This document shows positions 1 through 7,821 of a DNA stretch of 48,115 nucleotides, in pieces. This DNA is from Prevotella sp. GTDB taxonomy: Bacteria > Bacteroidota > Bacteroidia > Bacteroidales > Bacteroidaceae. Position 1 is the first letter of the stretch; every line of letters begins with the position of its first letter. The DNA lies in NCBI GenBank assembly GCA_016285075.1, contig JAEEQB010000036.1, forward strand, positions 1 through 48,115, given 5' to 3'. A program made the position numbers and the translations under genes. Below the pieces are notes generated by a model. That model ran no database searches. It saw nothing but the letters and a program-made list of their open reading frames with translations, and had not been told where the DNA came from.

Positions 1-2
1 TC

Positions 3-203
3 AGACATGCCATTATCAACTCTAAGAAGAGCCATTTCCTCAAGACTATCAGGTACAAGATACTCAGTATTCCTGCATATCTCGAAAAGAAAGGAGATAA
101 AAATATTTTACGTCTTGTGAGAACCATGAATCAACGGCAGGCATTCCTTGGACTCTGGAGAACAACTGAAAACTTTGACATCACACGAACTAATTGGACC
201 TAA
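3..203 (+). CDS. C-terminal fragment of a possible IS1380-type transposase
   Basis: An open frame enters from the left edge and runs about 66 codons to a TAA. The translation is basic, with a motif like K-I-L-S-I-P-A-Y-L followed by G-D-K-N-I-L-R-L. That pattern resembles the C-terminal segment of IS1380-family DDE transposases as I remember it. Only the tail is visible, so no catalytic residue or inverted repeat can be checked. It could be the end of an unrelated basic protein. The gene-free, repeat-bearing DNA that follows fits the edge of a mobile element. Confidence 0.4.
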   Translation, partial: RHAIINSKKSHFLKTIRYKILSIPAYLEKKGDKNILRLVRTMNQRQAFLGLWRTTENFDITRTNWT

Positions 204-671
204 CGACCGATTTGGGTTTAAGCAATCTACTGTAGAGGTTCAAGCAATCTACAGACGAGATTCAAGTAGGGTGAAAGTCGGATGGAAAATGCGAAGAGAT
301 ATCAGTGGGATTGTTTTTCAGAGGAAATTCTTGCATATCATTTGTAGATTCAAAATAAAAATTGTATCTTTTCACGCGAATAAACTAGAAGTGCTTTGCG
401 ACAACGTAAGCGCTTATGACCATCGGTTTGTCGCTTTTTGGGGACTATGTCGCAGCCAAACCTATAAAAACTGTAGCAAAAATTTTGTTATTTGTTGATT
501 GTGGTATAACTTTGCAGGCAAAAATACTACTCCAGATACTCTCCGGGCATGCATCTCCGTCCGATGATTGCGTTCTGACGACATCGTGGCATAAAGACAT
601 CTAGAGCATCGTCAAGTTGAGTTAATCATTATGCAAGCTGGCATAAGGTCATATCGTATTCATACAAAACA
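204..671. other. Gene-free stretch
   Basis: I see no convincing gene here. The open frame at 148-498 begins inside the upstream fragment, has no recognisable domain and is biased like random AT-rich DNA. The stretch holds a three-unit 22-bp tandem array (215-280) and otherwise unstructured AT-rich sequence up to the terminator of the GGGtGRT gene. Confidence 0.5.
215..280. repeat. 22-bp tandem array, three units (TTCAAGCAATCT core)
   Basis: Units start at 215, 237 and 259, each exactly 22 nt long. The first two share the core TT(T/C)AAGCAATCTAC and the third keeps ATTCAAG. The same core and period recur at 2760-2847. No spacers separate the units, so this is not a CRISPR. Confidence 0.7.
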
Positions 672-700
672 GGGAGGCAAGTCATGTCGGCTTGTCTCCC
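672..700 (-). terminator. Probable terminator of the Fe-S scaffold/GGGtGRT operon
   Basis: Read on the minus strand, GGGAGACAAG pairs with CTTGCCTCCC (one mismatch) around a 9-nt loop and is followed by a short T-rich tract. It lies 24 nt past the stop codon at 725, where a terminator for this operon is expected. Confidence 0.65.
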
Positions 701-724
701 CATTCTTTTACTCTATTACCTTTT

Positions 725-1741
725 CTACTTCTTATTAATAGCGAGGTCGATAGCAACGGCAACGGATACGGTTGCACCTACCATCGGGTTGTTACCCATA
801 CCCAGGAAGCCCATCATCTCTACGTGGGCAGGAACTGAAGAAGAACCTGCAAACTGAGCATCACTGTGCATACGGCCCAGCGTATCGGTCATACCATAGG
901 AAGCGGGACCTGCAGCCATGTTGTCGGGATGCAGGGTACGACCTGTACCACCACCGGAAGCCACTGAGAAGTAAGGCTTGCCAGCGAGCACGCGCTCCTT
1001 CTTGTAAGTGCCGGCTACGGGGTGCTGGAAACGGGTGGGGTTGGTAGAGTTACCGGTGATGGATACGTCAACGTTCTCCTTCCACAGGATAGCTACACCC
1101 TCACGAACATCGTCGGCACCATAGCACTTTACCTTCAGGCGGTTGGGGTTGTTGCCGTAAGGAACCTCCTTGACAACATTCAGTTCGCCAGTGAAGTAGT
1201 CGAACTTGGTCTGTACGTAGGTGAAACCGTTGATACGGCTGATGATCTGGGCAGCGTCCTTGCCAAGACCGTTCAGAATCACGCGAAGGGGCTTCTGGCG
1301 AACCTTGTTGGCCATCTCGGCAATCTTGATGGCACCCTCGGCAGCAGCAAAGCTCTCGTGACCTGCCAGGAATGCGAAGCACTCGGTCTCCTCGCGGAGC
1401 AGACGGGCAGCCAGGTTGCCGTGTCCGATACCTACTTTACGGTCGTCGGCCACAGAACCGGGGATGCAGAAGCTCTGCAGACCGATGCCAATGGCCTCAG
1501 CAGCCTCGGCAGCTGTCTTCACACCCTTCTTGATGGCGATGGCTGCACCACAAACATATGCCCACTTGGCGTTCTCGAAGCAGATGAGCTGCGTATCCTC
1601 ACACATCTGGTAGGGATCCACACCTGCCTTTTCACAAATCTCGTTGGCCTCTTCTATACTATTGATGCCATTCTCCTTCAGAGCAGCAAGAACCTGGTTG
1701 ATACGGCGCTCCTGACTCTCAAACTGTACTTTTCTTATCAT
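725..1741 (-). CDS. GGGtGRT protein
   Basis: This 338-residue soluble protein belongs to the family named for the motif seen here as SGGGTGRTLHPDN. It has no signal peptide and no membrane segment. Cysteines in the N-terminal third (CEKAGVDPYQMC, LICFENAKWAYVCG) could bind a metal. In many anaerobes this gene sits next to a NifU-like scaffold, as it does here at 1796-2497, so the two probably work together in Fe-S or metal handling. The exact function is not established as far as I know. It is the second gene of a two-gene operon, separated from the first by a heptad-repeat spacer. An antisense open frame of 343 codons over the same DNA is a shadow. Confidence 0.9.
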   Translation of the reverse strand: MIRKVQFESQERRINQVLAALKENGINSIEEANEICEKAGVDPYQMCEDTQLICFENAKWAYVCGAAIAIKKGVKTAAEAAEAIGIGLQSFCIPGSVADDRKVGIGHGNLAARLLREETECFAFLAGHESFAAAEGAIKIAEMANKVRQKPLRVILNGLGKDAAQIISRINGFTYVQTKFDYFTGELNVVKEVPYGNNPNRLKVKCYGADDVREGVAILWKENVDVSITGNSTNPTRFQHPVAGTYKKERVLAGKPYFSVASGGGTGRTLHPDNMAAGPASYGMTDTLGRMHSDAQFAGSSSVPAHVEMMGFLGMGNNPMVGATVSVAVAIDLAINKK

Positions 1742-1753
1742 AGGAATAATCGT

Positions 1754-1795
1754 TTTTTAATTCTTAATTCTTCAATCTTAATTCTTAACACTCAA
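1754..1795. repeat. Heptad spacer array (minus-strand TTAAGAA type)
   Basis: Six in-phase 7-nt units fill the gap between the two genes. On the coding (minus) strand they read TTGAGTG, TTAAGAA, TTAAGAT, TGAAGAA, TTAAGAA, TTAAAAA. The scaffold gene's own stop heptad (GGAGTAA, 1796-1802) is in the same phase. Each unit carries a TAA or TGA at a fixed place. Because the period is seven, all three frames are closed. Confidence 0.75.
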
Positions 1796-2497
1796 TTACT
1801 CCTTACGTGGGTCAATAGCCTTCACTGCACCCTGCTCCTCGGTTGTGCGACCATAGGAACCGGTGAACTTCTTCATAGCCTCATTGGCGTCCATGCCGTT
1901 CTTGATAGCTTCCATCATCTTGCCCAGGTGTACATACTCGTAACCGCATACCTCGTTGTTGGCATCGAGATACTGTTTGGTGATGTAACCCTCGGTCAGT
2001 TCCAAGTAACGGGTACCCTTGGCAACAGTGCCATAGAGCGTACCAGTCTGTGAACGAAGACCCTTGCCCAGATCCTCAAGACCGGCGCCGATAGCCAGAC
2101 CACCCTCAGAGAAGGCACTCTGTGTACGTCCGTAGACAATCTGAAGGAAGAGCTCACGCATGGCGGTGTTGATGGCATCGCAGACCAGGTCGGTGTTCAG
2201 AGCCTCAAGGATGGTCTTGCCAGGCAGAATCTCGCTGGCCATAGCAGCTGAGTGAGTCATACCCGTGCAGCCAATGGTCTCGACAAGTGCTTCCTGGATA
2301 ATGCCGTCCTTCACGTTCAGGCTCAGCTTGCAAGCACCCTGCTGAGGCGCACACCAGCCAATACCATGGGTGTAGCCCGAAATTTCCTTGATTTCCTTCA
2401 CTGCTACCCATTTTCCCTCCTCGGGGATAGGAGCAGGTCCATGATAAGCGCCCTTGCAAACGCTACACATGTTTTCCACTTCTTTTGAATAAATCAT
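1796..2497 (-). CDS. NifU-like iron-sulfur cluster assembly scaffold protein
   Basis: This 233-residue protein has the NifU/IscU N-terminal fold signature. Cysteines sit in MCSVCKG near the N-terminus, in WCAPQQGAC, in the active-site-like segment ETIGCTGMTHSAAM, and in DLVCDAI. The long C-terminal half (GRTQSAFSEGG to KAIDPRKE) is typical of the variant paired with GGGtGRT proteins rather than of canonical IscU. The start at 2497 gives the usual MIYSKEVE opening; an internal ATG ten codons later (MCSVCKG) is less likely. It is the first gene of the operon with 725-1741. A weak promoter-like TAGGTTG lies upstream near 2543-2550 on the minus strand. Confidence 0.9.
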   Translation of the reverse strand: MIYSKEVENMCSVCKGAYHGPAPIPEEGKWVAVKEIKEISGYTHGIGWCAPQQGACKLSLNVKDGIIQEALVETIGCTGMTHSAAMASEILPGKTILEALNTDLVCDAINTAMRELFLQIVYGRTQSAFSEGGLAIGAGLEDLGKGLRSQTGTLYGTVAKGTRYLELTEGYITKQYLDANNEVCGYEYVHLGKMMEAIKNGMDANEAMKKFTGSYGRTTEEQGAVKAIDPRKE

Positions 2498-2870
2498 TGA
2501 TAATAAAACATTTAAATGTTAAACAACTGTTGTTTCCTATTTGCAACCTACAAAATTAATCCTTTTCTTTGAGTATGCCAAGTAAGTGCATGCGCATTTA
2601 GAAATAATTAACATCAAAGAGGATGAATAGTAACAAATCAGTCTTTCAGCAATGACTATTTTGGTGACAAAAGTGCTCCACCTAGGAAATCATTCTTACG
2701 ATGAAATTGCTATCTGGGTTGGCTTTGCACTGTCCTTACCCTGACTGAAGGGACGTTTCTCTTCAAGCAATCTGATGTCGAGATTCAAGCAAGAGAGTGG
2801 CACGATTCAAGCAAGAGAGTGGCATGATTCAAACAAGCGAAACGTCCCTCCTTATAATATACTTAGCTGT
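2498..2870. other. Gene-free stretch with promoter-like DNA and a repeat cluster
   Basis: No gene is visible. The left part is the AT-rich 5' region of the Fe-S scaffold gene. The right part (2750-2848) holds a 22-bp tandem array bounded by a 10-bp inverted repeat, just beyond the stop of the beta-barrel gene at 2871. Confidence 0.6.
2750..2848. repeat. 22-bp tandem array inside a 10-bp inverted repeat
   Basis: Four 22-nt units begin at 2760, 2782, 2804 and 2826. Units two and three differ by one base at the end (GATTCAAGCAAGAGAGTGGC core). Unit one carries TTCAAGCAATCT, as in the array at 215-280. The array is enclosed by GGGACGTTTC (2750-2759) and its exact complement GAAACGTCCC (2839-2848). 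The inverted repeat could also serve as a terminator stem for the gene ending at 2871, but an 80-nt loop makes that unlikely. Confidence 0.75.
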
Positions 2871-3530
2871 CTACAACTCGTAGCCTGCATTCACTTGTAA
2901 GCCAAAATTAGTGGGTGATTCGTCCCATCTGCTTCGTGTGATACGACTGTCCATAACTCCCTTCACTCCCGCTTCCATGGTGATGGTTAGGAAGAAGTGG
3001 TTGTAGCGAGTCATCATGCCTAAGTGGAGCCCACAGTCGAAACGCCGCCCGTTCATCTCATCTCCAAAGGTGGAGGGGTTGTCGCCCACTTGGTAACGAT
3101 TGTAGATGTAGATACCCTTGGAGGCTGTGGTCTTCCCCCCGATGCCATAGGCAAAATAAGGACCGACAAGGGCACTGATGTTGAAGCGCGTGGCCAACGG
3201 CTTACCCGATAGGATCATGTCGATGGGCATCTCTATGTAGTTGGCATCAATGTTGACTATGCGTTCCTTATTATATACCTCGAACCGGCTGCGTGCTCCT
3301 TTCTGTGAGTAGAGCAACTGTGGACGAAGCCCCACTAAGCCGTATCTGAACAAAGGAATGATGGCACCGCCTCCGACGTTGAAACTGTTACGTGGGTCTA
3401 AACCAGTAAGACGGCTGTAGTTCCAACCTGCTGTAATGAATGGCTTGATGTGTTTTGTGGATTCCTGTGCCTTTGCCTGTAGCATGGTCAGGAAGGCAAC
3501 CATGAGGATGATATGTCGTAAGTGGTTCAT
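2871..3530 (-). CDS. Outer-membrane beta-barrel (porin-family) protein
   Basis: The 219-residue protein starts with a signal peptide (MNHLRHIILMVAFLTMLQ, cleavage near AKAQ). Alternating-polarity strands typical of the small PorT/OmpW-like beta-barrels of Bacteroidetes follow, including the N-terminal FITAGWNYSRLTG strand and a C-terminal strand ending in NAGYEL. No enzymatic motif is present, and the function beyond an outer-membrane barrel is unknown. Its start overlaps the stop of the lipoprotein gene upstream by four bases (ATGA), so the two are co-transcribed and probably act together at the cell surface. Confidence 0.75.
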   Translation of the reverse strand: MNHLRHIILMVAFLTMLQAKAQESTKHIKPFITAGWNYSRLTGLDPRNSFNVGGGAIIPLFRYGLVGLRPQLLYSQKGARSRFEVYNKERIVNIDANYIEMPIDMILSGKPLATRFNISALVGPYFAYGIGGKTTASKGIYIYNRYQVGDNPSTFGDEMNGRRFDCGLHLGMMTRYNHFFLTITMEAGVKGVMDSRITRSRWDESPTNFGLQVNAGYEL

Positions 3531-4087
3531 TGGTCAATGGGTTTGAAGTTGTTCCAATAGTCATACATATCGAAAGGAAGTATACGTTCATAGGTGGTTT
3601 CAGCGAAGAATACATGACGATCGTCTTCGTATAACTTCTCTACCATCCACATTTTCAAAGGAGTGAGCCTGGAAACCTGCATGTATTTCCATGCTCCGCT
3701 GTTCAACATATTGGTGCGTTCATCGTAGGTGTAAGCGAAACGGCGGCGTATGCTGTCAGTACCGTTATAGGTGAACTGTGTCACACTGTCTTCAGAGAAA
3801 TAGTAGTGGCTGGGAAACAGGCCGCTGGCTTTGTGGTACTCATAGTCATCGGCATAACCTTCCTCGTTGATGATGCGCGTTTCTATGCGCCGCCAACCAT
3901 AGTCCACCGCTTGATTGGCAAACTGCTCGGCAGGAATTGTGGTCAGATATTCGTACTCTGGCCTGCCATCGTCAGCATGTTCGTAATAGTAGTCGTCGTC
4001 TGAGCAGCTTGATGCCAGACCAAGCAATGCAAGCAGACTAAAAAGAAAAAGTTTTCTCATATGCATTTGGATTTGTTTTTCTTTCAT
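3527..4087 (-). CDS. Hypothetical lipoprotein
   Basis: The N-terminus is a lipoprotein signal (MRKLFLFSLLALLGLASSC), followed by an acidic, tyrosine-rich stretch (SDDDYYYEHADDG). The rest, about 150 residues, is mostly beta-type and resembles no family I can name. The start at 4087 adds nine residues (MKEKQIQMH) before the signal; starting at 4060 gives the cleaner signal peptide and is equally possible. It is translationally coupled to the beta-barrel gene by an ATGA overlap. Confidence 0.65.
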   Translation of the reverse strand: MKEKQIQMHMRKLFLFSLLALLGLASSCSDDDYYYEHADDGRPEYEYLTTIPAEQFANQAVDYGWRRIETRIINEEGYADDYEYHKASGLFPSHYYFSEDSVTQFTYNGTDSIRRRFAYTYDERTNMLNSGAWKYMQVSRLTPLKMWMVEKLYEDDRHVFFAETTYERILPFDMYDYWNNFKPIDQ

Positions 4088-4236
4088 AACGTATTTGTTT
4101 GCTCATCTTTGCATCAACCCATCAGGGATTAAGTTTCTTTAACCTTTATGTATTTGTAATCGTCGATATAAGGTCAAGAATGGTGATCTTGCCCCGTGTT
4201 CCTTTACACCTTGTAGCCAGGCTGTTTCATGTAAAC

Positions 4237-4278
4237 AGGAAAAGGAGGGTAAGCCCGTATGCTTACCCTCCTTTTCCT
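4237..4278 (-). terminator. Strong hairpin terminator after the OmpA gene
   Basis: A perfect 18-bp inverted repeat (4237-4254 and 4261-4278) with a 6-nt loop lies 18 nt past the OmpA stop codon. The stem centres on GGAGGGTAAGC. The T-tract on the minus strand is short, but the stem is strong. Its symmetry would let it stop transcripts in both directions. Confidence 0.8.
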
Positions 4279-4296
4279 GCGGTATGTCTGTAGGTC

Positions 4297-5154
4297 TTAC
4301 TTGCCGGTCTCAGGAGCCTCGCCGATGAGTTCCATGAACTCGTCGAGCTTCGGTGTGATGATGATCTGTGTACGACGGTTGCGCTGCTTGCCCACCTCGG
4401 TAGTGTTGGGCTGGAGGGGATTGTACTCGCCACGTCCACCGGCAGTGAGACGCTTGGGGTCTACGCCATACTGATTCTGCAGGACCTGAACGACGCTGGA
4501 GGCACGTAGGCAGGAGAGGTCCCAGTTGTTGCGGATGTTCTCGCGCGAGATGGGCACATTGTCTGTGTTACCCTCGATGAGCACATCGTAGTCCTTGTAG
4601 TCCTTGATAATCTTGGCAATCTTCGAGAGCGTCTCGGCGGCGCGGTCGTTGATTTCGTAGGAGCCGCTCTTGTAGAGCATGTTATCGGCCAGTGAGATGT
4701 AGACCACTCCCTTGAGCACCTGTACGTCTACCTCCTTCAGCTCTTCTTTCGAGAGTGAGCGCGTGAGGTTGTTGGTGAGTACCATGTTGAGCGAGTCGCT
4801 CTTGGACTTCACCTCCACCAGATGGCGAATGTACTGGTTGGACTCGTTGATCTGGTCAACGAGTTTCTCGATGGAGATGTTGTTCTGCGAGGCATTGGTG
4901 AGGCTTTTGTCGAGTGATGCCTGCAGGGCCTGATATGCTTTCTTCGACTCAGCCAGTGCACGCTGCTGTGCCTTGAGCTGGTCTTCCAGGCTGGTGATGC
5001 GGGCGTTCTTGCCAGCCAGGTCTTCCTTGGCAGCCTGGAGGTTTTCAGTCAGCGACTTATTCTCTGTCTGGCAGTTCACCAGATCTTTCTTGCTGGCGCA
5101 GCTGGTCATGATCAGTCCTGCTGCGAGTGCGATCAAAAATACGTTCTTTTTCAT
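4297..5154 (-). CDS. OmpA-family peptidoglycan-binding lipoprotein
   Basis: The 285-residue product has a lipoprotein signal (MKKNVFLIALAAGLIMTSC). A long coiled coil (about residues 30-130) rich in Glu, Lys, Gln and Ala follows, then a C-terminal OmpA domain with EGNTDN, NWDLSCLRA and GRGEYNP motifs and the basic RNRRTQI segment. The family tethers the outer membrane to peptidoglycan. I chose the start at 5154: the longer frame to 5229 adds 25 residues before the signal, and the promoter at 5188-5195 lies inside that extension. The gene is monocistronic, ending at the hairpin at 4237-4278. Confidence 0.9.
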   Translation of the reverse strand: MKKNVFLIALAAGLIMTSCASKKDLVNCQTENKSLTENLQAAKEDLAGKNARITSLEDQLKAQQRALAESKKAYQALQASLDKSLTNASQNNISIEKLVDQINESNQYIRHLVEVKSKSDSLNMVLTNNLTRSLSKEELKEVDVQVLKGVVYISLADNMLYKSGSYEINDRAAETLSKIAKIIKDYKDYDVLIEGNTDNVPISRENIRNNWDLSCLRASSVVQVLQNQYGVDPKRLTAGGRGEYNPLQPNTTEVGKQRNRRTQIIITPKLDEFMELIGEAPETGK

Positions 5155-5187
5155 TGTTCTGTTCAACTTTTTAATGGTTTGACGGTG

Positions 5188-5195
5188 CAAATTTA
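5188..5195 (-). promoter_or_regulatory. -7 element of the OmpA gene promoter
   Basis: On the minus strand the sequence TAAATTTG matches the Bacteroidetes -7 consensus TAnnTTTG and lies 33 nt before the chosen ATG. A clear TTTG at -33 is not visible. The element sits between GGTGCA/TGCACC inverted half-sites. Confidence 0.6.
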
Positions 5196-5339
5196 CTGAT
5201 TGGCTGGTAAAAACGAACGTTTGGTGCACCGAATTATGTTTATTTAACCACGTGAGCGGCGGGTTAAACGATTTTTATCAGTAACTTCGCGGCCAAAAAG
5301 AACTAAGCGTCCGTAATAACGACAATAAACCGTGAGATT

Positions 5340-7805
5340 ATGATTACCCGAACACGTTTGATCATTTGCTTGTCATTCCTTATCTTCCATCTGTCATTCT
5401 GCACTGCTCTTGCCCAGCATGCGGTTACGGGTGTGCCTCATTGGTTGGCCGAGGCCCGCTCTGCAGAAATCAGCAATGTAAGCTATATCCTTCATTTCAA
5501 CATTCCCGCCAACCGACAGGAGGCGGTCACCGGCACTGCCACCATCCTGTTTGACCTGGACGAGAAGCAGGATGTGATACTCGACTTTCAAGGGAAGCTG
5601 GGTGACAAGCGCGTGGTGAACGGTGTGGAGCGTGAGGTGGAATACAGCGATGAGCATATCGTGATACCCAAGAGATTTGCACGGAAGGGAAACAATGTAG
5701 TGGAACTGCAGTTCACAAGTCTGGATCAGGCGCTGAACCGCAAGGACGACTATATGTATACGCTCTTTGTGCCTGACCGTGCCCGCAGCGTATTCCCTTG
5801 TTTCGACCAGCCTGAGCTGAAGGCCATGTTCACCGTGGAACTAAGTGTTCCCGAGGGATGGAAGACCATAACCAGTTGTACGTCGAAACCCATCAGTACC
5901 TATCTGTTCTCATTCGTCTGTGGACGGTTTGAGGAGAAGACTTTCCAGAAGTATGGACTTCCCGTAAGAATACTCTACAGGGAAACCGATCCGAAGAAGG
6001 TGCAACAGCTGGAGGGTGTGGCCGACCTGGCGGCTCGCAGCGTGAGCTGGATGGAGACGTGGACAGCCATGGGCTATCCGTTTGATTCCTACGCACTGGT
6101 CATCCTGCCCGGCTATCAGTTTGGCGGCATGGAGCACCCGGGTGCCATCCAGTTGAGCGACCGTCGTGTGTTCCTAGGCACGAATCCAACACAGGATGAA
6201 CTGCTGAGCCGTGTGGAGCTGATAGCCCACGAGACGGCTCACATGTGGTTTGGCGACCTGGTGACCATGAGGTGGTTTGACGATGTGTGGACCAAGGAGG
6301 TGTTTGCCAATTTCATGGCATCGAAGATCTCACGGAAGATCATGCCCGATGTGAACCATGATCTGAACTTCCTGAAGACCTACCGGCAACTGGCCGTTTC
6401 CACTGACCGTACGGAGGGTACGCACCCTATAGCTCAGCGGCTGGACAACCTGAACCATGCCTCGCTGCTCTATGGCAACATTATCTACGACAAAGCTCCC
6501 GTGGTGATGCAGAAACTGGAGGAGCAGGCGGGCGAGGAGCCTTTCCAGAACGGCATTCGCCAGTATCTGCAGACCTATGCCTATGGCAATGCATCGTGGG
6601 ATGACCTGATACGCCACCTGCGGGCGCATAACCCCAATGCGGGTCTGCAGACGTTCAGCGACATATGGGTGAAGAAGAAGGGTATGCCTATTATCCATAC
6701 GGAATATCGCAACGGTAAGCTTGTGTTCACACAGCTGGATCCCAACGGACAGGGTGTCTGCTGGCCGCAGAAGTTCGAGGTGATGGTGGGCAGCGACCTG
6801 GGAACCAGCCGTGTGTTCCCCGTGCGTATGTCGGCCAGAAAGGCCACAACCGAGATCAGTGTACAAGGAAAGCCCAGCTTCATCATGCCCAATTATTATG
6901 GTGAGGGCTACGGGCTCTTTACACTGGACAAAGACTACCTGCACTTGTTGTCGAAGCGGTTGCTCACTACCAAGGAAGAGCTTCCCCGCTATGCATTGGT
7001 GCAGACTCTTTACGACAACTATCTGGCTGGCAACCTGAAAGGTTCGTATTTCTCGGAGCTTTACCGAATGATGGAGAAGGAGAGTAGCCCGCTGATCCTC
7101 TCTACCGTCAGTGCACACATGCGTCGCATTGCCTTTGACGAGAAGAATGCCAAAGACCGTCAGACGCTGGAACTCTGTATGCTTGACCTCATCGATGTGA
7201 ACCATTCCCCAGCCTGTCGTCAGGCTATTGTACACCAGCTGATGTACAGTGCTACGGCGCCACAGGCGGTCAATTATCTGTATAACTTGTGGCAGCGTCA
7301 CCACGACCCGCTGTTCTCGGAGCGCGACTATATTCAGATGGCTTATCATCTGGCCATCATGCGACCCAAGGAGTGGCATAGCATCATCAGCACGCAGCGC
7401 AAGCGGCTGAAGGGCGATGACCTCTTGCGGGAGTTTGACTTTGTGAGCCGTGCCTGTACACCCAGCCACGACGAGCAGCAGAAGTTGTTCCAGCAGTTGC
7501 TGAGAACAGAGGAACATGAGGCGGAGCCATGGGTGCAGCAGGCTTTGGCATTGCTTTGCCAGGACACGCGTGAAGGGTATACAGCAAAGTACATCACCCC
7601 TGCGCTGAATATCCTGCCAGAGCTGCAGCAAAAGGGAGGAATCTTCTTCCCCTCAGGATGGTTGTCAGCACTTTTGGGGTGGCATAAGAGTCAGGAGTCG
7701 CGCCAGCAGGTACAGAATTTCCTGCGCCAGCACCCGGATTTCCCAGAGAACCTGCGCCGAAAGATCTATGAGCAGAGCTGGCTGCTGATGAACGGGAACC
7801 GTTAA
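5340..7805 (+). CDS. Secreted M1-family zinc aminopeptidase
   Basis: This 821-residue protein has a signal peptide (IICLSFLIFHLSFCTALAQ). M1 motifs follow in order: exopeptidase GGMEHPG near residue 261 (the usual GAMEN asparagine is histidine), the zinc site HETAH at about 297-301, and the third ligand in WTKEVFANF near 319. It should remove N-terminal residues from peptides in the periplasm or outside. The C-terminal half is an alpha-helical ERAP-like domain. A possible promoter with TAACTTCG lies at 5279-5286. The gene is divergent from ompA and convergent with the next gene, with only 16 nt between the stop codons. Confidence 0.9.
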   Translation: MITRTRLIICLSFLIFHLSFCTALAQHAVTGVPHWLAEARSAEISNVSYILHFNIPANRQEAVTGTATILFDLDEKQDVILDFQGKLGDKRVVNGVEREVEYSDEHIVIPKRFARKGNNVVELQFTSLDQALNRKDDYMYTLFVPDRARSVFPCFDQPELKAMFTVELSVPEGWKTITSCTSKPISTYLFSFVCGRFEEKTFQKYGLPVRILYRETDPKKVQQLEGVADLAARSVSWMETWTAMGYPFDSYALVILPGYQFGGMEHPGAIQLSDRRVFLGTNPTQDELLSRVELIAHETAHMWFGDLVTMRWFDDVWTKEVFANFMASKISRKIMPDVNHDLNFLKTYRQLAVSTDRTEGTHPIAQRLDNLNHASLLYGNIIYDKAPVVMQKLEEQAGEEPFQNGIRQYLQTYAYGNASWDDLIRHLRAHNPNAGLQTFSDIWVKKKGMPIIHTEYRNGKLVFTQLDPNGQGVCWPQKFEVMVGSDLGTSRVFPVRMSARKATTEISVQGKPSFIMPNYYGEGYGLFTLDKDYLHLLSKRLLTTKEELPRYALVQTLYDNYLAGNLKGSYFSELYRMMEKESSPLILSTVSAHMRRIAFDEKNAKDRQTLELCMLDLIDVNHSPACRQAIVHQLMYSATAPQAVNYLYNLWQRHHDPLFSERDYIQMAYHLAIMRPKEWHSIISTQRKRLKGDDLLREFDFVSRACTPSHDEQQKLFQQLLRTEEHEAEPWVQQALALLCQDTREGYTAKYITPALNILPELQQKGGIFFPSGWLSALLGWHKSQESRQQVQNFLRQHPDFPENLRRKIYEQSWLLMNGNR

Positions 7806-7821
7806 CACCGCCCCTGCTATT

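Noticed and set aside
148..498. 116-codon open frame in the left gene-free region
   Set aside because: It starts inside the fragment at 3-203 in another frame, runs through the 22-bp array and resembles no protein.
1022..2053. 343-codon open frame spanning the GGGtGRT and NifU-like genes on the opposite strand
   Set aside because: It crosses two well-supported genes and their spacer and has no domain or start signal of its own.
2839..2870. Simple terminator for the beta-barrel gene using the GGGACGTTTC inverted repeat
   Set aside because: The arms are 79 nt apart with a repeat array between them, and there is no T-tract, so a normal intrinsic terminator is unlikely.
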